A stretch of 39,807 bases of DNA. Source: Pseudomonadota bacterium. Lineage in GTDB: Bacteria; Pseudomonadota; Alphaproteobacteria; Micropepsales; Micropepsaceae. A program made the position numbers and the translations under genes. The stretch spans positions 1 to 39,807 of the forward strand of contig JAJZDZ010000026.1 in NCBI GenBank assembly GCA_021851325.1. The letters run 5' to 3'. Of this stretch, positions 35,142 to 39,807 are shown piece after piece; within the stretch, counting starts at the first letter, position 1; each line of letters opens with the position of its first letter. Below the pieces are notes generated by a model, which was not told the DNA's origin, did no database searches, and saw nothing but the letters and a program-made list of their open reading frames with translations.

Positions 35142-38138
35142 GTGCATCAAGAACTAAAAAGTCGCGCTCTGCAGCGCAGCCTGCTCCTCGGAGCGGCATC
35201 TGTGGCTGCGCTTTGCCTGAGCGGCCCTGCGTTCGCGCAGAGCTCGTCCAGCAGCCAGTCAAGCAATGTCGAGTCCGTTATCGTCACGGGTTCGCTCATT
35301 CCCACCACCAACCTGACGACGACGAGCCCGGTCACCGAGCTTTCGTCCCAGCAGATCAAGACGTCGGGCGTGACCCGCATCGAAGACCTCGTCACTCAGC
35401 TGCCACAGGCGTTTGCGGCGCAGAACTCGACGGTGTCGAACGGTGCGACCGGTACGGCGACGGTCAGCCTGCGCAACTTGGGCTCAACCCGCACCCTGGT
35501 GCTGGTCGACGGTCTGCGCATGCCCTACGGCTCGCCGACGGATCCGGCCGCCGACCTCAACGAAATTCCCACCCAGATGGTGCAGCGCGTTGAAGTGCTG
35601 ACGGGTGGCGCCTCTGCGACTTACGGTTCAGATGCGATCGCCGGCGTTGTCAACTTCATCATGAAGAAGGACTTCCAGGGCTTCCAGCTCAACGCCGAAT
35701 ACAGCATCTACCAGCACGAGAACGGCAGCAATCAGGGCGGCATCCGCAGCAGCATCCAGCAGCTTGGTGCCTCCAACCCGACCCAGTTCAAGCTGCCGCC
35801 GAGCAGCGTGATGGTCGGTCGCGGCCTCGACCTCAGCGCCATGCTGGGTGTCAGCTCGCCGAACGGCAAGGGCAACGTCACCGCCTATTTCGAGTATCGT
35901 AACGACCAGCCGATCCTGGAAAGCAATTACGACTACTCGTCCTGCGCGGTCTCCGGTCTCACCGCCGCCAATACCTTCCAGTGCGGTGGTTCCTCGACCG
36001 CCTATCCGGGCCGGTTCACGACTTTTGGCGTTACCTCTAACAATGCCGGTGTTGCCCTAAACCAATATGACTACACGCTCGGCAAGACCCCCGGTACCTT
36101 CGTTCCGTGGAACTCGGCCGACGAATACAACTACGGTCCGCTCAACTACTTCCAGCGTCCGGATACGCGCTATTCGTTTGGCGCCTTCAGCCACTATCGC
36201 ATCAACGACCACGTTGAAGTCTATAGCCAGCTGATGTTCACCAACTACGAGACGCAGGCCCAGATTGCTCCGTCGGGTGACTTCTTCCGCACCAACTCCA
36301 TCAATTGCGGCAATCCGTTGCTCAGCTCTTCGCAGCTTACGGGTATCGGTTGTACTGCCGCCGATGTTGCAAACAATACGCCAACCGTAATGTATATCGG
36401 TCGCCGCAACATCGAGGGTGGTCCGCGTATCGACAATCTGCAGTACACTTCCTATCGTGCCGTTCTGGGCTTCAGGGGCGACCTTGCCAAAGGCTGGCAT
36501 TATGACGTGTCCGGCCAGTACTCCAAGGTGCTGCTCTCCGAGCACTATCTGAACGAGTTCTCGGTGACCCGCCTCAATCGCGCCCTGGACGTCGTGACCA
36601 ATCCCGCCAACGGCCAGCCGGTCTGCGCCTCGGTGCTGAACGGCACGGATCCAAACTGCGTACCCTATGACATCTTCAGCGGTGCCGGCCCCTCGAAGGC
36701 CGCCATCAACTACCTCAACGTACCGCTGCTGCAGGAAGGCTCCACCACCCTGCAGGACCTGATCGCCAGAGTTAACGGCGATCTCGGTCAGTACGGCATC
36801 AAGAGCCCGTGGGCTCAAGGTTCCGCCAAGCTGGCTCTGGGTCTTGAGTATCGCGCCAACGGCCTCGGCCTTTTGCCCGATCTCGAGTACCAGACCTTCG
36901 ACGGCGCAGGCCAGGGTGGTCCGGTGCTGCCGGTGTCGGGTAACACCAGCGTGACGGAAGGCTTCGGCGAATTCACGATGCCGGTGGTCGAAAACATGCC
37001 GCTGGCACAGTTGATCAGCGTCGACCTTGCCTATCGTTATTCGAGCTACAACACCTCGGTAACGACCAATACCTGGAAGATCGGTGGCGACTGGGCTCCG
37101 GATAACAGCATCCGCTTCCGCGGCAGCTACGATCACGCCGTGCGCGCACCAAACGTGCTCGACCTCTACACGGCGCAGGGCTTCAACCTGTTCAACTCAC
37201 CGGGCGATCCCTGCGGCCCGGCGACGGTTGGCGTCTATCAGGCCTCCATGGCACAGTGCTTGGCCACGGGTGTTCCGGCGGCACAGTATCAGAGCGCAGC
37301 TCTCACGAGCCCGGCGGGTCAGTACAACTTCCTGCAGGGCGGCAACCCGAACCTGCGTCCGGAAACTGCCAACACCTGGACCCTTGGTGCGGTGTTCACG
37401 CCGACCGCCATCCCGGCGTTCAGCGGATCGATCGACTACTGGAACATCAACATCAAGAACCTGATCAGCACGGTTGGTGCAACCAACACGCTGGCGGCCT
37501 GCTACCAGTACAACATCGCCGCGTCCTGCGCGCTCATTCATCGTAATTCTGCCGGCCAGCTCTGGGTTGGGAGCGGATATGTGTCCGACCTCAATACCAA
37601 CGTTGGCAGCCTCAAGGAGGACGGCATCGACATCAACGCCTTCTATCAGCTCGATCTGGCTGATGTCGGCGCGGCTGGCGATGGCCAGGTCACCTTCGGC
37701 TTCACCGGCACCTGGGTTAACCAGCTTGTCACTAACCCGGGCATTCCGGGCGTGCCGGCGTATGACTGCATCGGCAAATACGGTAATGCCTGCGGTACGC
37801 CAAATCCGGCGTGGAGACATCGTCTGCAGGCGACCTGGGATACGCCATGGGACAACATCTCGGTGGCGGCAACCTGGCGCTATATCTCCTCAGTCACGGC
37901 GTATGACTACAGCAGCACGGCGCTCGACTATCAGCTGCCGTCTGAGAACTACATGGATCTGTCGGCGGGCTTCCCGCTGCCGCACAACACCATGCTGCAT
38001 GTCGGCGTCAACAACGTGCTTGATAACAATCCGCCGATCACGTCGATTGCCGGGACCAGCGGCAACGGCAATACCTATCCGCAGGTCTATGACGCGATGG
38101 GTCGGTACCTGTTCGCCGACATCACCATCAACATGTAA
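35142..38138 (+). CDS. TonB-dependent outer-membrane receptor
   Basis: A 998-residue protein. GTG 35142 is set by an AGGGGG ribosome-binding site and by the signal peptide that follows (basic LKSRALQRSLLLGAASVAAL, cleaved after AFA near residue 33). Next come a Ser/Gln linker, a TonB-box-like SVIVTGSLI, and the plug domain (SQQIKTSGVTRIEDLVTQLP, SLRNLGSTRTLVLVDGLRMP, EVLTGGASATYGSDAIAGVV). The rest is a Asn/Tyr-rich 22-strand-type barrel. The C-terminus ends ADITINM, with Met where most barrels end in Phe. Such receptors import large scarce nutrients with TonB energy; the ligand is unknown. Followed by a strong terminator, so monocistronic. Confidence 0.93.
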   Translation: MHQELKSRALQRSLLLGAASVAALCLSGPAFAQSSSSSQSSNVESVIVTGSLIPTTNLTTTSPVTELSSQQIKTSGVTRIEDLVTQLPQAFAAQNSTVSNGATGTATVSLRNLGSTRTLVLVDGLRMPYGSPTDPAADLNEIPTQMVQRVEVLTGGASATYGSDAIAGVVNFIMKKDFQGFQLNAEYSIYQHENGSNQGGIRSSIQQLGASNPTQFKLPPSSVMVGRGLDLSAMLGVSSPNGKGNVTAYFEYRNDQPILESNYDYSSCAVSGLTAANTFQCGGSSTAYPGRFTTFGVTSNNAGVALNQYDYTLGKTPGTFVPWNSADEYNYGPLNYFQRPDTRYSFGAFSHYRINDHVEVYSQLMFTNYETQAQIAPSGDFFRTNSINCGNPLLSSSQLTGIGCTAADVANNTPTVMYIGRRNIEGGPRIDNLQYTSYRAVLGFRGDLAKGWHYDVSGQYSKVLLSEHYLNEFSVTRLNRALDVVTNPANGQPVCASVLNGTDPNCVPYDIFSGAGPSKAAINYLNVPLLQEGSTTLQDLIARVNGDLGQYGIKSPWAQGSAKLALGLEYRANGLGLLPDLEYQTFDGAGQGGPVLPVSGNTSVTEGFGEFTMPVVENMPLAQLISVDLAYRYSSYNTSVTTNTWKIGGDWAPDNSIRFRGSYDHAVRAPNVLDLYTAQGFNLFNSPGDPCGPATVGVYQASMAQCLATGVPAAQYQSAALTSPAGQYNFLQGGNPNLRPETANTWTLGAVFTPTAIPAFSGSIDYWNINIKNLISTVGATNTLAACYQYNIAASCALIHRNSAGQLWVGSGYVSDLNTNVGSLKEDGIDINAFYQLDLADVGAAGDGQVTFGFTGTWVNQLVTNPGIPGVPAYDCIGKYGNACGTPNPAWRHRLQATWDTPWDNISVAATWRYISSVTAYDYSSTALDYQLPSENYMDLSAGFPLPHNTMLHVGVNNVLDNNPPITSIAGTSGNGNTYPQVYDAMGRYLFADITINM

Positions 38139-38161
38139 GTCAGTATCTGCTTGGAACTCTG

Positions 38162-38191
38162 GCGGCGGGCTTCGGCCCGCCGCTTTTTTTT
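38162..38191 (+). terminator. Rho-independent terminator after the TonB-dependent receptor
   Basis: A perfect 9-bp stem GCGGCGGGC / GCCCGCCGC (38162-38170 and 38175-38183) closed by a TTCG tetraloop and followed by eight T residues (38184-38191), 23 bp after the stop. The opposite strand lacks a T-run, so it acts only on the receptor transcript. Confidence 0.93.
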
Positions 38192-38394
38192 GTGCGCGCT
38201 GGATCGATGTCGGAGCGCCCCTTGCATTGCCGGATTTGCAGCAGTTTTCCTCCGCCATCGAACGGAGGCCCTGCACGCCTGACCTGCTTGCAGTCTGTCG
38301 CGAGCCCCAGAGGGATGTCAGCAAAGAGCTCTTCCGTCCTCGCGCATGGCTTGTTCCGGACGCGCGTACGATCCCGCCTTCCCCGCGGACCGGG

Positions 38395-39315
38395 TTAGTG
38401 CGGAAACCTTTTCTGAGAGAGGAACTGCATGAGTACCGCGGCAAAGCGCCGGGGACGATCAAACATGACAAAATGCAGCGAGCGGTGGATCTCCACGGCC
38501 GTCAGCGTCTTCAGTCCAGCAAAGGCGCGAAGATAACGGGCGCGGGTTTTCCCGCGGGCAATTCCAAGCGGAGTGTAATCGGGAAAAACCAGCATCACCG
38601 GCGTGCGGATCAGACCAAGATCTGGAGTCAAATCAAGCGTGATGTCGTCGGCAAAGGCATTGGCGACGGTCGAGGGATCGCTGCGCCGGCTCCAGCGGGC
38701 AATGCGATCCTGATTGGAAGGGCTGATCGCCATTGTTGCCATCATCCGAGCCGCGTCAGCGCCAGGCAGGGGAGCCGGATGGGACCGTATCGCTCGTGCA
38801 ATCGGCAGTGCCCCCTTGAGCGTCGTCTGTCCGACGAGCACGCCGGCAAATGGCAGCGCATCCACCACCATCACATGGCTGAGGTCATGGCCATCATGCT
38901 CGGCGAGGTAGAGAACGATGGTGCCACCGAGTGAATGTCCGATCAGCGTGGCCGGAGTCAGATGCTGGGAGCGCAAATAAGCATCAAGAGCCTGCGCGGT
39001 TGCGAGCAGGATTGGCCCTTTGACATTGGCGCGCGGCGGTTCCCCGGCGAAGCCCGCGATCTGGATGAGATGAAGACGATAGCTCTTTTTGAGTTCAGCT
39101 GCGACCGCCTTCCAGGTGGCTCTACTGGATGCAAGGCCGGGAATGAAGACGACATCCGGCCCATGGCCCACGATTTCATCGGAAAATCGTGGCGTGATGA
39201 CGAGCCTGTCACCGGGGAAAAGGCGGTTGCGATCATGTCCTTGTGCAGGCAGACATAAGCCCAAAGTGGCGGTGAGAACGCAGCCAAGGAATAGAGCAAA
39301 TCTGAAAGACAACAT
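38395..39315 (-). CDS. Secreted alpha/beta hydrolase
   Basis: A 306-residue protein with a signal peptide (MLSFRF, hydrophobic to about residue 22, cleavage likely after AQG at 26). Residues 53-60 (PDVVFIPG) begin the alpha/beta hydrolase fold with the oxyanion region. The nucleophile elbow GHSLGG places Ser128, and Asp246 (FPDYTPLG) and His281 (RSLHFVMFD) complete a triad. Substrate unknown; likely a periplasmic or secreted esterase/lipase. It follows a winged-helix regulator by 55 bp on the same strand and is convergent with the TonB-dependent receptor. Confidence 0.85.
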   Translation of the reverse strand: MLSFRFALFLGCVLTATLGLCLPAQGHDRNRLFPGDRLVITPRFSDEIVGHGPDVVFIPGLASSRATWKAVAAELKKSYRLHLIQIAGFAGEPPRANVKGPILLATAQALDAYLRSQHLTPATLIGHSLGGTIVLYLAEHDGHDLSHVMVVDALPFAGVLVGQTTLKGALPIARAIRSHPAPLPGADAARMMATMAISPSNQDRIARWSRRSDPSTVANAFADDITLDLTPDLGLIRTPVMLVFPDYTPLGIARGKTRARYLRAFAGLKTLTAVEIHRSLHFVMFDRPRRFAAVLMQFLSQKRFPH

Positions 39316-39370
39316 TGCTGTTCTCCTGTGTTTGGGCTTGAAGCTCTAAATTTGCGGGGAAGAGCGCGGC

Positions 39371-39664
39371 TTAGAGACTTCCAACAATGTCGCGCAGATA
39401 CTCGACATAGGCTTCGAAAGCGCGCCTGCCTTCTTTGGTCAGCGTGATACGGGTGCGCGGTTTTTTGCCGACAAAGTCCTTTTCGACACCAATATAACCC
39501 TGGGCCTCAAGGGTCTGCAGATGGGCCCCGAGGTTACCTTCCGTGGCACCTACCAGGGCTTTCAGCCGCACGAATTCCAATTGCGCTCCTGCTGGCAGAG
39601 CTTTCAATGCAGACATGATCTTGAGCCGTATCGGCTGGTGAATGACGGGATCGGGCTGTTCCAT
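39371..39664 (-). CDS. Winged-helix transcriptional regulator
   Basis: A 97-residue single-domain DNA-binding protein. The recognition region ALVGATEGNLGAHLQTLEAQGYI and wing KDFVGKKPRTRITLTKEGRRAF match the short winged-helix family (PF13601-like) that often controls an adjacent membrane protein gene. The start overlaps almost directly with the upstream membrane protein stop (TGACATG), with AGGAGGG as ribosome-binding site, so the two are co-transcribed. It lies 55 bp ahead of the alpha/beta hydrolase on the same strand and could be in one transcript with it. Confidence 0.85.
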   Translation of the reverse strand: MEQPDPVIHQPIRLKIMSALKALPAGAQLEFVRLKALVGATEGNLGAHLQTLEAQGYIGVEKDFVGKKPRTRITLTKEGRRAFEAYVEYLRDIVGSL

Positions 39665-39665
39665 G

Positions 39666-39807
39666 TCATGCCCTCCTCAACCACACGCCGGTTCCAACCA
39701 GCGTGATGCTGCCGACAAAGGCCATCCATAATATGAAATGCTCGGGCGACAGACGGAAAAAGCCGAACAGCGTGAGGCCCACGATGAGCAAGCCCGCAAT
39801 CACGAAT
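39666..39807 (-). CDS. Membrane protein, C-terminal end (partial)
   Basis: The gene runs off the right edge; 46 codons and the TGA (39668-39666) are present. The peptide holds two hydrophobic helices (FVIAGLLIVGLTLFGFF and FILWMAFVGSITLVGTGVW) separated by a short SPEH loop, ending WLRRA. This fits the small multi-helix membrane proteins often encoded just before a short winged-helix regulator. No function can be assigned. Confidence 0.65.
   Translation of the reverse strand, partial: FVIAGLLIVGLTLFGFFRLSPEHFILWMAFVGSITLVGTGVWLRRA

Noticed and set aside
36057..37136. 359-codon open frame antisense to the TonB-dependent receptor
   Set aside because: Shadow of a strongly coding gene; composition follows the complementary codons.

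Overview
This window is chromosomal DNA from a GC-rich Gram-negative bacterium, most probably an alphaproteobacterium. The case rests on several housekeeping blocks in familiar alphaproteobacterial order: mltA with a Smr gene, hrcA-grpE divergent from rph-rdgB-hemW, an LppC gene divergent from rsmI, and an HDAC-like gene followed by xseB, an ispA-like gene, dxs and tlyA. An OlsB-type ornithine acyltransferase, a large TonB-dependent receptor and TPR-sulfotransferases also fit. I cannot name a genus. I see no tRNA, rRNA, insertion sequence, prophage or CRISPR array.

Layout. 1-5.6 kb: the end of mltA, a Smr protein and yjbQ in one overlapping run; a PfkB-family kinase and nth on the other strand; a small glycine-zipper lipoprotein; a DUF2244 membrane protein. 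4.2-6.7 kb: hrcA, grpE and dapB, tightly packed on the minus strand. 6.9-9.3 kb: rph-rdgB-hemW, each overlapping the next by ATGA. 9.3-13.4 kb: an LppC lipoprotein facing away from rsmI, then a SirB1-type protein and gshB. 13.4-16.1 kb: olsB-like and ampG-like genes. 16.0-17.3 kb: a 672-bp gene-poor region with a tandem Pho-box-like array, then a lone pstB. 17.3-19.4 kb: an SSS symporter with its DUF3311 partner, and a small unknown membrane-anchored protein. 19.4-20.5 kb: an XRE regulator whose first part is markedly AT-richer than its surroundings. 20.5-23.5 kb: fatty-acid hydroxylase, fabI and aroC. 23.5-25.6 kb: two methyltransferases. 25.7-30.0 kb: two tandem paralogous TPR-sulfotransferases with matching promoters. 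30-34.7 kb: HDAC-like gene, xseB, a degenerate ispA-like gene, dxs and tlyA. 35.1-38.2 kb: a TonB-dependent receptor closed by a strong terminator. 38.4-39.8 kb: a secreted alpha/beta hydrolase, a winged-helix regulator and the end of a membrane protein.

How it works together. Most of the window is core metabolism and maintenance: proteostasis control (HrcA, GrpE), lysine/diaminopimelate (DapB), RNA processing and modification (Rph, RsmI, TlyA, RlmD-like), nucleotide sanitation (RdgB), DNA repair (Nth, XseB), isoprenoid precursors (Dxs), fatty acids and aromatics (FabI, AroC), glutathione (GshB), and envelope turnover and lipids (MltA, AmpG, LppC, OlsB). The accessory interest lies in four places: the IspA-position protein that has lost every catalytic aspartate motif; the orphan pstB behind a three-unit Pho-box array and a long leader; the twin sulfotransferases with a palindrome inside a shared promoter; and the XRE regulator with a composition shift and an unusual sensor domain.
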